From Myxococcales bacterium (GTDB lineage Bacteria > Myxococcota_A > Polyangia > Polyangiales > Polyangiaceae), in the NCBI GenBank assembly GCA_021847645.1, contig JAJZQG010000005.1, positions 17,155-81,154 on the forward strand: DNA of 64,000 nt, given 5' to 3'. The position numbers were made by a program, and so were the translations under genes. The notes below the pieces were generated by a model that was not told the origin of the DNA, did not search any database, and saw only the letters and a program-made list of their open reading frames with translations. This document shows, piece after piece, positions 26,139 through 34,237 of this stretch (position 1 is its first letter; every line of letters starts with the position of its first letter).

Positions 26139-27392
26139 ATGGAACCCAACTCAGATGCTTCCGTTCCTGCGCAGCGTGGCCCTGGCCCCGCTATCCCCCC
26201 AGCTCAGCTCCGCGGGAAAAAGCCATTCCTCATCCTCGCTGCGGTCGTGGCCGCAGGCGCCCTGGGCGTCGGTGCCTACCTGCTGGTCACCGCGAACCAG
26301 GTGTCCACCGACGACGCGCAAGTCGACGCCGACGTGGTCCCCATCTCGGCCCGGGTGGCCGGGCAGATCCGCGAGCGTGTTGTTGAGGACAACCAGCTGG
26401 TGAAGAAGGGCGACGTGATCGCGCGGATCGACGACGCCGACTATGCTGCGCGGGCCACGCAAGCCGAGGGAGAGGTCGAGACGGCCCAAGCGCAGGCGGC
26501 AGCGGCCGATGCCCAACTACAAGTGGTGGAGGCCAGCGCCAAGGGCGGGCTCACCAGCGCGCGTGCGATCTACTCGGGTTCGTCGCTGGGGGTCGCGACC
26601 GCGCAGGCCCAGCTCGCCGCGGCCCAGGCCGGGCTCGAGCGCGCCAAGGCCGACGTGCGCAGGGCCCAGCTCGATCTGGATCGCACCAAGGATCTCGTCG
26701 CTTCCAATGCCATGCCCCAGGAGCGCCTCGACAACGCACAGATCGCCTGGGACGCGGCGCAAGCCGAGCTGGCGCAAGCGAACGCGCAGGTCGCTGCCGC
26801 CCAGGAGCTGCGGCGCGTGGCGGCCTCGCGCGTGGACGAGGCCAAAGGGCGCCTCGACCAGAGCTCGCCCATTGCCGCGCAGATCGCTGCGGCGCACGCG
26901 AACGCCGACTTCGCCCACGCCCGCGTCAAGGTGGCCGAAGCCGCGCTCGGCATCGCGAGGCTGCAGCTGTCCTACACCCGTGTCGTGGCTCCTGCCGATG
27001 GCCGGGTGTCGAGGTTCTCCGCGCAGCCCGGCCAGATGATCCAGATCGGGCAGCCCCTGGCCGAGCTCGTGCCTCCACACACCTACGTGATTGCCAATTT
27101 CAAGGAGACGCAGATCGGCAGGATGCGCCCCGGACAGCCCGCCCAGGTACGCATCGACGCCGTCTCCGGACGCGAGTTCGCCGCCACGGTCCAGAGTCTG
27201 TCCGGGGGAACCGGCGCCCGGTTCTCCCTCATTCCGCCCGACAACGCGTCGGGCAACTTCGTCAAGGTCGTGCAACGGGTCCCGGTGCGTCTGCTCTGGG
27301 TCGAGCCGCCGGACATACCCCTGCAAGCCGGTCTTTCCTGCTACGTGACAGTGGACGTTGGCCGCGATGCAGCGCGCACGAGAGCCAAGTAG
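26139..27392 (+). CDS. EmrA/HlyD-family membrane fusion (adaptor) protein
   Basis: A 417-aa adaptor with one N-terminal membrane helix (~28-50, LILAAVVAAGALGVGAYLLV). A split lipoyl-like half follows (QVSTDDAQVDADVVPISARV), then a long Ala/Gln-rich coiled-coil hairpin (~100-255) and the second half with TRVVAPADGRVSRFSAQPGQ. This is the standard architecture of EmrA, which links the MFS pump to a TolC-type channel. It lies 4 bases downstream of the pump gene, so the two form an operon. The outer-membrane component and a local regulator are not in the window. Confidence 0.92.
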   Translation: MEPNSDASVPAQRGPGPAIPPAQLRGKKPFLILAAVVAAGALGVGAYLLVTANQVSTDDAQVDADVVPISARVAGQIRERVVEDNQLVKKGDVIARIDDADYAARATQAEGEVETAQAQAAAADAQLQVVEASAKGGLTSARAIYSGSSLGVATAQAQLAAAQAGLERAKADVRRAQLDLDRTKDLVASNAMPQERLDNAQIAWDAAQAELAQANAQVAAAQELRRVAASRVDEAKGRLDQSSPIAAQIAAAHANADFAHARVKVAEAALGIARLQLSYTRVVAPADGRVSRFSAQPGQMIQIGQPLAELVPPHTYVIANFKETQIGRMRPGQPAQVRIDAVSGREFAATVQSLSGGTGARFSLIPPDNASGNFVKVVQRVPVRLLWVEPPDIPLQAGLSCYVTVDVGRDAARTRAK

Positions 27393-27419
27393 CTCTGCAC
27401 CGCGATGCGGGCTCGACCT

Positions 27420-29666
27420 CTACGTGGGACCGGCCGCCTCTACACGGCAATGCACATACCGGTGAATCGGGGTCCCCGCGATCGGATCCCGGTTTGCGCC
27501 GGGCGTGAGACGGTTGACGTTCGCGCCGATCTCGCGCCCCTGGTAGATCAGGCCGAATCCGTGCGGCATGATGACGTGTCCTTCCCTGGCGTCCTCGCTC
27601 AGCTCGAGCTCGCACTCCACCGCTCCCGCCCGGGTCTCGACGCGCACCGCCTGCTTGTCCTGCAATCGCAGCTTCTGCGCGTCGTGCGGGTGCATCGCGA
27701 GAGTGCACGAGCGGCGGCCTTCGTTCCAGGAGGGATCGCGCATGAGCGTGTTCGCGTTGTCGTCCGTGTGGCGCCCTGCGGCGAGAATAAGTGGGTATCG
27801 CGGATCCGGCTGCAAGGCAATCGACTCACCCGCTGCGTCCAGAGCGCGGACCGCATCGGCCAGCTCCGGGATCAGCAGCTCGATACGCCGGCTCCTGTTG
27901 GCCACCCAGGACAGGTTCGCGTCCGGATCGGACTCTCCTATCCACATTCCCTCCGGACGCTCGATCAACGACTGGAACAGCTGCTCGGCGAATCCCACGC
28001 CCGGGTCGAAGCCCAGCCGCGCGGCATCCTGCCGAACCGCGGCCGGCGCCGTCTGGAGCAAGCCCCACAGCGCGGCGACGTTGGCCGAGCCCAGCACTTC
28101 CCCGAGGGTCTGCGCGAGCACGAAGGGGCTCATCTCCATCGCCCGCGGCTCCGACTGCAGGTATTGCATCAACGCCAACGCGAAGCCGCTGCGCTTCCCC
28201 CGGGCCGCCTCGCGCAACGAATCCGGCACCGGCGGGATCACACCCAGCCGCCGGGCGACCTCCACCAGGATCGCGCTCTCCTCCCACGGCTCGCCTTCCG
28301 GCTCGACCACGGGCCGCCGCAGCTGGAAGTACGTCTTCGGAAACGACCAGGCGAAGAAGGTGCCGTCCCACTTCTCGTAGGCGCTCCGTGCCGGCAGCAC
28401 ATAATGCGATAGCCGTGCCGTCTCGCTCATCGCCACATCGATGGTCACCAGCAGGTCGAGCTGGCGAAATGCTGTCTCGTAGGCCGTCGTGTCCGCATAC
28501 GACCGCAGCGGGTTGGCGCCGCTCGCCAGCACCGCGCGCAGCCGGTCCGGCCCGACGGCCGTGATCTCCTCGGGCATGACATTGGGCGGGAACACCCCCG
28601 TGATGGCAGGGTATCCCGTCGCCACCGTGCGCCAGGTGCGCTCGTCGCGCTCGTCGGAGTGGGCGCCCAGGGGCATGAGCCGTCCGGGGAACACGTTCCC
28701 GCCGCGCACGCCGATTCGCCCGCAGAGCGCGAGCAGCAAGTGCTGCAGATACGAGGTCATCGTGCTGTGACGCCCCATGAGCGTACCGAGATCGGCGTGG
28801 ATCGACGACTTCCGCGTAGCGAACAACCTCGTAACGGTGCGGACCGCCGCCTCGTCGAGCTCGCAGGCTCGAATCGCGGAGGGAATGTCGAATCCCTCGA
28901 ACAGCGACACGGCAGCATCGATGTGGTCCGTGTGCTGCGCGATGTACTCCCTGTTCTGCAAGCCTTCCTCGAGCACGATGGCGATCATCGCCTTGGTCAG
29001 CAGCGCGTCGGCACCAGGGCGAATCGCCAGGTGGATGTCGGCCCGTCGCGCGGTCTCCGTGCGGCGCGGGTCGATGACGACCAGCAGCCGGTTCGGATCC
29101 TTGGCGAACGCCTGGATCCGCTTGCGCGCCTGCGGCATCTGGTGGCTCATCCACGGGTTCCACCCGACACAGAGCAGAAGGTCCGTGTGCTCCTCGTCGG
29201 GAATCGTCGGCAAGTGTTGGCGTCCCACCGCGCGTCCCTGCACCCAGAACATGCCCGTAAGCTCCTGGGCCAGGGCGCTGTAGTGATAGTGCGAGCCCAG
29301 GCTCCGAAGCAGCCGGACGGCAAAGGCGGCCTCGAAGTGGCAGCCCTGCCCTCCCCCGCCCATGTAGGCAAACGACCGCGGTCCGTGCTCCCGCACGATG
29401 GTGCCCAGGCGTTCCGCAATGGCGCCGAGGGCGTAATCCCAGCTCACCTCCCTGAACCCGTTCGCGGTCTTCTCGAGCGGAACGCGGAGCCGGTCGGCGT
29501 GGTGCTGGTAGTGGGCGAGGTGAAGCCCCTTGCGACAGACATAGCCTTCGCTGCGTGGGTTGGCCCGGTCGCCCCGCACCTTGGTGATGCGCCCGCGCTC
29601 GACGAAGAGCTCCACGCCGCAATTCTGCGCGCAGAGCACGCAACCGGACTTCTTCCACTCGCCCAT
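27420..29666 (-). CDS. Molybdopterin-dependent oxidoreductase with N-terminal [4Fe-4S] site
   Basis: A 748-aa member of the DMSO reductase superfamily. Cys at 9, 12, 16 and 44 form the C-x2-C-x3-C-x27-C pattern for an iron-sulfur cluster. Typical molybdopterin-binding segments follow, including CVGWNP, LLVVIDPRRTETA and, near the C-terminus, AAGRHTDDNANTLM and the cap strand EGHVIMPHGFGLIYQG. There is no twin-Arg signal, so it should be cytoplasmic. No electron-transfer subunit or cofactor-insertion chaperone is next to it, so it may act as a single-subunit enzyme; the substrate is unknown. The ATG at 29666 has AGGAG 6 bases upstream. It is convergent with the efflux operon and divergent from the lasso-like locus. 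Confidence 0.9.
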   Translation of the reverse strand: MGEWKKSGCVLCAQNCGVELFVERGRITKVRGDRANPRSEGYVCRKGLHLAHYQHHADRLRVPLEKTANGFREVSWDYALGAIAERLGTIVREHGPRSFAYMGGGGQGCHFEAAFAVRLLRSLGSHYHYSALAQELTGMFWVQGRAVGRQHLPTIPDEEHTDLLLCVGWNPWMSHQMPQARKRIQAFAKDPNRLLVVIDPRRTETARRADIHLAIRPGADALLTKAMIAIVLEEGLQNREYIAQHTDHIDAAVSLFEGFDIPSAIRACELDEAAVRTVTRLFATRKSSIHADLGTLMGRHSTMTSYLQHLLLALCGRIGVRGGNVFPGRLMPLGAHSDERDERTWRTVATGYPAITGVFPPNVMPEEITAVGPDRLRAVLASGANPLRSYADTTAYETAFRQLDLLVTIDVAMSETARLSHYVLPARSAYEKWDGTFFAWSFPKTYFQLRRPVVEPEGEPWEESAILVEVARRLGVIPPVPDSLREAARGKRSGFALALMQYLQSEPRAMEMSPFVLAQTLGEVLGSANVAALWGLLQTAPAAVRQDAARLGFDPGVGFAEQLFQSLIERPEGMWIGESDPDANLSWVANRSRRIELLIPELADAVRALDAAGESIALQPDPRYPLILAAGRHTDDNANTLMRDPSWNEGRRSCTLAMHPHDAQKLRLQDKQAVRVETRAGAVECELELSEDAREGHVIMPHGFGLIYQGREIGANVNRLTPGANRDPIAGTPIHRYVHCRVEAAGPT

Positions 29667-29830
29667 GAGTCGCTCCTGTGTCGGCCGCCTGGACCTCACG
29701 GAGGTTAGCTTCGCGTGCGGTGGCTGCAAAGCAGAAGCGTCGAACCGTCGCCGTTCGGTGGCATGAGGGCTCCGGTACGTGCTACACCCTCACCACACCA
29801 AGAAGAGCGGCCCGCCTCCAGGGGTTCCCG

Positions 29831-30112
29831 ATGCAAGTTCGACTACGAGCCGACGTCGTCATGAGCGAGATGGGCGAGGAAGCCGTCCTGCTCGACATGT
29901 GAACCGGGGAGTACTTCCTCCTGAATGAAGTAGGGAGTCGTGCGTGGAAAGCGCTCTCCGAAGGGGGTGAGGTCGATGACGCGCTCCGCGCCATCCTCGA
30001 CGAGTACGAAGCTCCGGTGCAACAAGTGTCCCACGATCTCGACGGGTTCCTGAGCGACCTGGTCGCGCGCGGCGTGGCTGAGCCAGCGGGCGGCTCCTGG
30101 CCGGAACGATAG
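29831..30112 (+). pseudogene. PqqD-like RiPP recognition element (lasso B1) interrupted by in-frame TGA
   Basis: A 94-codon frame with TGA as codon 24 (29900-29902) and TAG at the end. Ignoring the TGA it reads as a full-length PqqD/RRE protein: EEAVLLDM, the stop, then TGEYFLLNEVGSRAWKAL. That matches the family's LLD-x-TGxYFxLNxxGxxxW core with exactly one residue replaced by the stop. A CGA (Arg) to TGA transition is the simplest cause. No in-frame restart follows that would keep the peptide-binding strands. In lasso pathways this domain binds the precursor's leader and presents it to peptidase and cyclase. It lies 24 bases upstream of the cyclase gene. Read-through cannot be excluded. Confidence 0.75.
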
Positions 30113-30136
30113 CCTGCGACAGTGGCAGCGTGCTGA

Positions 30137-31933
30137 ATGGGATGGAGTGTCGACCTCGACTGGACCGCCCCGAAGCATCCGCCCACGGCCACGTGGGACG
30201 GTGCGCGCCGTGGCTGGGTGGCATTCGACGGATACATCGCAAATCACGCGGAAGTGGCGGCGGCGCTCGGGATCGAAGGGCCGATACCCGGTGACGAGAC
30301 ACTCGCGGCGGAGGCGCTGGCGCGGTGGGGCGAGGGTGCGCCGTGCCGGCTCGCGGGCGCGTTCGCGCTTGCAAGCTGGGACGAACGGCGCCGTGCCCTG
30401 CTGGCCGCAGCCGACCCGCTCGGCGTAAAGAGCGTCGTGTATCAGGCAAGGGGGAGCCGCTTGGGTCTGGCGACCAGCACGCGCGAGCTCCGGCGCCTAT
30501 CGTGGATCGACGCCGGCGTCGACGACCAAGCCGTGGCGCTCTTTCTCTGTGGCGGTCACCTGGCGTCGGACACGACCTACTATCGGAATCTGCGCAGGTT
30601 GCCCGCCGGGCATCTCCTGCGTGCCACCGGCTCTCGCCTGGACACGCGCATGGACTGGGGCCCTCCTTTCGACGTGCCCGCGGGTATCAGAACGACAGCC
30701 GATCTGCTCGAACGGTTCCGCGAGCTGTTCGTGCAGGTGGTCGCAGAGTCTCTTCCGATCGACCGACCCGGTGTGGTCCTGCTCAGCGGTGGCTTCGATT
30801 CGACCTCGGTCGCCTACGCAGCCGCGGAAGCCATCCGGCGTTCCGGCGGCCGACTGGCAAGTCCAACGCTTCACAGCTGGGCCTTTCCCGGCCTCGCCTG
30901 CGACGAAAGCGAACGAGTGCGCATCGCCCAGGCAGGTCTCGACTTCGACGCGACGCTACGGCCCGGCTCGATGGCCGCATTGACTGCGGAGCAGATGTCA
31001 CATTCGGCGGCGGTCCATGATGGGCCGTACCTGAACCTGCAGCAGGCACTCTTCGACGAGTTTGCCGGCTCGTACGGAGACCGCTCGCGCGCTGTCACCC
31101 TGACCGGTCTGGGCGGCGACGAGCTCTGCGTGGACTGGCACTTCGAGGTCGATCTGCTTCGCCGGTCGGGAATCCTCGGATGGATTCCCGCGTTGAGAAC
31201 AATCGCCCGGATGGATGGCGTCTCGACGCGCCGGGCGCTCGCCACGGTCGCCGGCCGATTTGGCTGGCAGAGCCCCCGGACAATCTGGCGGAGGGTCGCT
31301 CCCCGCGCCCGCGCCGCCGACGAGCGGCCCGAAGCGTGGTGCCGACCGGAGGTCAAGCGTCTGGCGAGCAAGGCCGGGCGTGGTGACCGACACGGCAAGG
31401 CGCCCGATTGGCCGACGCACAGCGGCAAGGTCCGGTGGCAAGTCACGAGCGCTGCAGCTACCTACGAGGCGCGCCGGTGGTGGGATCTCGAGCTCACCAG
31501 CGGTGGACTGGCGCTGCGCGCGCCGTTCCTCGACCGCCGCCTGTGGGAGTTGGTGTTGGGCGCCGACGCCCTCCTGCCGCGCTCCTTCGACGAGGGACGC
31601 TACAAGCCCCTGATCAGCCACGGGTTGGCGAGCCTCGTCCCGAGCCGACTGACTAGCACGTACTGGAAAGTTGTATTCGATCAATATGAGCATGGAATTC
31701 TCGAGCGGACGCTGCCGGCTCTCCGTGAGTGTCTTCTGTCGTCAGGAGAGTGGCGCGCAGCAGCGTTCATTCGCCGTGAGAAGGCACGCGAGCTGCTCAT
31801 TTCGACCGAGGCTGCGTTGACCGGGAATCCCTCGTGTCGTATGGATACGAGTCTGTTGCTTCGCGTGGCAGGTCTCGAAATATGGCTTCGGCATCAACAT
31901 CGGAAGCACCCGTCAAGCGCGAAGTCGGCTTGA
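30137..31933 (+). CDS. Asparagine-synthetase-like lasso peptide cyclase (C protein)
   Basis: A 598-aa AsnB-family protein. Residues ~25-180 match the glutaminase-fold half (WVAFDGYIANHAEVAAAL, RLAGAFALASWD) but there is no N-terminal catalytic Cys, as in lasso cyclases that do not use glutamine. The synthetase half holds the ATP-pyrophosphatase loop SGGFDSTS (217-224), TGLGGDEL and the late motif RAPFLDRRLWELVL, all intact. The expected role is to adenylate the side chain of the ring Asp and close the macrolactam with the core's Gly1. Its last 52 bases overlap, in another frame, the start of the precursor gene, whose sequence fits this role. The ATG at 30137 lacks a clear ribosome binding site. 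Confidence 0.85.
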   Translation: MGWSVDLDWTAPKHPPTATWDGARRGWVAFDGYIANHAEVAAALGIEGPIPGDETLAAEALARWGEGAPCRLAGAFALASWDERRRALLAAADPLGVKSVVYQARGSRLGLATSTRELRRLSWIDAGVDDQAVALFLCGGHLASDTTYYRNLRRLPAGHLLRATGSRLDTRMDWGPPFDVPAGIRTTADLLERFRELFVQVVAESLPIDRPGVVLLSGGFDSTSVAYAAAEAIRRSGGRLASPTLHSWAFPGLACDESERVRIAQAGLDFDATLRPGSMAALTAEQMSHSAAVHDGPYLNLQQALFDEFAGSYGDRSRAVTLTGLGGDELCVDWHFEVDLLRRSGILGWIPALRTIARMDGVSTRRALATVAGRFGWQSPRTIWRRVAPRARAADERPEAWCRPEVKRLASKAGRGDRHGKAPDWPTHSGKVRWQVTSAAATYEARRWWDLELTSGGLALRAPFLDRRLWELVLGADALLPRSFDEGRYKPLISHGLASLVPSRLTSTYWKVVFDQYEHGILERTLPALRECLLSSGEWRAAAFIRREKARELLISTEAALTGNPSCRMDTSLLLRVAGLEIWLRHQHRKHPSSAKSA

Positions 31934-32115
31934 CGGATGGCACGACAGAGGAGACTCGGCGCACCGCGCGAGCTGCGGTCGCTGCATCCTCGAGGAAGCC
32001 CTATCGCGCGCCAGCGGTGACCCCGCTCGGCAACATCGTGACACTGACGCTCGGTATGGGTGGCTCGAAGATCGACAATGGACAGGGCCAACCAACCAAG
32101 AACGGCATCGGTTGA
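31882..32115 (+). CDS. Lasso-type RiPP precursor peptide (77 aa)
   Basis: The leader has the lasso recognition motif with exact spacing: Y41-x2-P44-x-V46-x3-G50-x5-T56 (segment YRAPAVTPLGNIVTLT). T56 is the penultimate leader residue, leaving L57 as the last and a 20-residue core from G58. The core begins GMGGSKID, so Gly1 and Asp8 (G58, D65) could form an eight-membered macrolactam ring, within the known 7-9 range, leaving a 12-residue tail ending NGIG. The long N-terminal extension (residues 1-38) is Ala/Thr/Glu-rich. The gene begins inside the cyclase gene and AGG precedes the ATG by 8 bases. The core sequence was not recognised as a known lasso peptide. Confidence 0.82.
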   Translation: MASASTSEAPVKREVGLTDGTTEETRRTARAAVAASSRKPYRAPAVTPLGNIVTLTLGMGGSKIDNGQGQPTKNGIG

Positions 32116-32173
32116 TCGTCCTCCTCACGACGCACACGCCATACCGGCCAAGGCCTCCGCCTTCGCAGTCTCG

Positions 32174-32926
32174 ATGAAGCACCATGTCGCGTTCCAGGTC
32201 GAGCGGTACGGAGACGCCGATGCGAGGCTGCTCTACGAACGAACAGCGCTGTTCCATTTTGGCCCGCGAGGCACCCCGGCCACATTGGGCGCGGACGCCA
32301 GACGGCACTTCCAGCTGCGCGACTTGATCCGGTGGGGTGCGCCGCTCGCGCTTCTGGGCGCGGACCAGCTGACGCTCCACGCCGCGTCCGCCCGCAAGAA
32401 CGACGCGACCATTGCCGTCATGGGGCCCGGCGGTGCGGGGGAATCCACGCTTGCGCGACGGCTGGAGCTGCGCCGCTGGACCATGTTGTCCGACGACCTG
32501 ATCGCGTGCGATGTCGATGCGTGCGTGGACGGCCGATCGGAGCGCGTGCTTCGCGACTGGTGCGTCGAGGCAGCGCGAGACTGGCGTGAAGGAGCGCCCA
32601 TCGCCTACGAGGCACTCGTGCGGCGATTACGGAGCGAAGCGGCGGCCTGGACTCCCCTTCACGCCGTGCTGTTCCTCGAGCAGACTCGCACATCCGCCGC
32701 GCGGTTCGACATCCGCTGGCTGGCACCACGGGAAACCTTCGAGCTCCTCACCCGACACGGGTTCGGCAAGGTGCCGTGGCCCACGGCATGGGCACACCAG
32801 ACCCAAGTCCACGCGCGCCTCGCGTCAACCGTCGCGGCTGCCGTCGTGGCATCCCCGGACGGCCTCGAGCGGATGGCTGACGCCGTCCCCGCGCTGGAGC
32901 ACGTCGTGCTCACCCGGATTGGTTAG
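32174..32926 (+). CDS. HPr-kinase-like protein of the lasso locus, Walker A lysine replaced
   Basis: A ~250-aa protein of the HprK-like family that accompanies some lasso clusters and phosphorylates precursor peptides there. The segment LTLHAASARKN leads into the P-loop GPGGAGESTLAR, where the invariant Lys is Glu (E90, codon GAA at 32441-32443). The following LSDDLIACDV matches the family's Asp-rich strand. The region where relatives have a substrate loop is shortened. Without the lysine, ATP binding is probably impaired. The precursor also lacks the C-terminal Ser that known lasso kinases modify. The start is uncertain: ATG at 32174 gives the compact domain, while in-frame codons back to 32060 are possible and would overlap the precursor gene. 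Confidence 0.68.
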   Translation: MKHHVAFQVERYGDADARLLYERTALFHFGPRGTPATLGADARRHFQLRDLIRWGAPLALLGADQLTLHAASARKNDATIAVMGPGGAGESTLARRLELRRWTMLSDDLIACDVDACVDGRSERVLRDWCVEAARDWREGAPIAYEALVRRLRSEAAAWTPLHAVLFLEQTRTSAARFDIRWLAPRETFELLTRHGFGKVPWPTAWAHQTQVHARLASTVAAAVVASPDGLERMADAVPALEHVVLTRIG

Positions 32927-33102
32927 GACGACTGCAGGGCTTCCGCTCATCGGGTCCCCTCGACGATGAGCAGGCAGCTGCTGCGGCTCGGTCCCCGCGG
33001 GCTGCCTGCGAAGACACCTTTCGGCCGCGCGATTCCCGCGCGAGCGACATCGAGCTCATCCGTGTAGAAAAACTCGCGTCACACAGGTACCGTTGTCCCG
33101 CC

Positions 33103-34200
33103 ATGACAAGCCCCTCGCCGCGACCGGACCTGCAGACCTATACCCGTCTCCTCTGCGACGACGCGCTGTTCGTCGTCGCCTCCGCGCAACGCTTCGACCC
33201 CGCCCTGCTGGCCGAGGTCGCCCGCCGTCGCGTCTCCTCCCATGAACCCCTGATGCGCGCGGAATCGCCTGAGCTGCCGTCGTGGCAAGACCACGCCGTG
33301 GCCATGTGCGCGACACTGGCCCCGCTCGCGCCGCCGCCCTGGCTGCCCATGTCCGAGCTCATCGAGTCAATCACCCTCGAGGCCGGCGCTCGTGGCGTGC
33401 GCTCCCTGTTCACCTCCAAGCCGAGCGAAAGACAGGTCCAGCGCACCCGCTTGCTCGCGGCCACCGCCCTGCGCTACCTGACCGCCACGATGGCGGCCGA
33501 CGCTCCCCTCGATGATGAAGAGCGACTGCTGCGTCGCTGCCTCGCGTCCGGCTTCGGCCTGCCTGCGCAGGACGTCACTGCCCTGCTCGATGAGGAAGCC
33601 GCGGCTCTGGAGCCCGTGGACCCGGGCGCAGGACTCGACAACAAGCTCGCTCGCTCCATGGCATACGGCCTGTGGCTCGCCGGCATGCGAGACGGCCTCG
33701 ACCCCAAGGAAGAATCCACCATCACCCAGGCGTGCGTGAACCTCGGCCTCGGCCCGGACGCCACCGAAGCCGCCAGAAAGGACGCTCGAACCCGCCTCGA
33801 CGCCCGAGGCGCGCTCGCCGTCGCGAGCGTCGATGCCATCCGGTACGTGCTGGCCGACGACCCGGAGAACGCCTCGAAAGCCGCGAGCGCTGCGGCACGG
33901 CTCGGTCTGGCTCCCGTCCATCGCACGGAGACCACGGCTGCCATCGACCAAGGCGCCCCGGTCGTGCTCGCTCGTCGCCATTCCCTCGATAGCGCAGGAC
34001 GGCAGGCGTGCCTCGCCATGGCGTGGCTCGCTGCCCTTGCCACTGACCCGCCCGTCAGCCGCCTCGGCGAGCTCGCGCTGCGTCACGACCGGGTCGCTTC
34101 GGACATCGACGCCAAGGGCGACGGAGCCGGCGTGCGCGCCCAGGTCTTCGGCCTCGTGCAGGAGCACCTCTCGGCCGCGGCCCAGAGCCTCGGCCTCTGA
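33103..34200 (+). CDS. Hypothetical helical protein with TerB-like segments
   Basis: A 365-aa Ala/Leu/Arg-rich protein, predicted helical, without signal peptide or membrane helix. Two segments resemble each other and the acidic motif of TerB-like domains: LDDEERLLRRCLASGFGLP (~126-144) and LDPKEESTITQACVNLGLGP (~205-224). Similar D-G-x-E-E patterns occur in tellurite-resistance TerB proteins, but the match is weak and no function is claimed. It is separated from the lasso-like locus by 176 bases and is convergent with the fibro-slime lipoprotein gene, so it is probably an independent unit. Confidence 0.7.
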   Translation: MTSPSPRPDLQTYTRLLCDDALFVVASAQRFDPALLAEVARRRVSSHEPLMRAESPELPSWQDHAVAMCATLAPLAPPPWLPMSELIESITLEAGARGVRSLFTSKPSERQVQRTRLLAATALRYLTATMAADAPLDDEERLLRRCLASGFGLPAQDVTALLDEEAAALEPVDPGAGLDNKLARSMAYGLWLAGMRDGLDPKEESTITQACVNLGLGPDATEAARKDARTRLDARGALAVASVDAIRYVLADDPENASKAASAAARLGLAPVHRTETTAAIDQGAPVVLARRHSLDSAGRQACLAMAWLAALATDPPVSRLGELALRHDRVASDIDAKGDGAGVRAQVFGLVQEHLSAAAQSLGL

Positions 34201-34237
34201 GAGCACGGTGCCGTCGGCGGCCCGGTGCGTCGCACGC

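Noticed and set aside
29900..29940. TGA in the PqqD-like gene as a selenocysteine codon
   Set aside because: The position is not a redox site in this family, the hairpin after it (GGAG with CTCC) is short and lacks features of a bacterial SECIS, and no selenoprotein machinery is visible.
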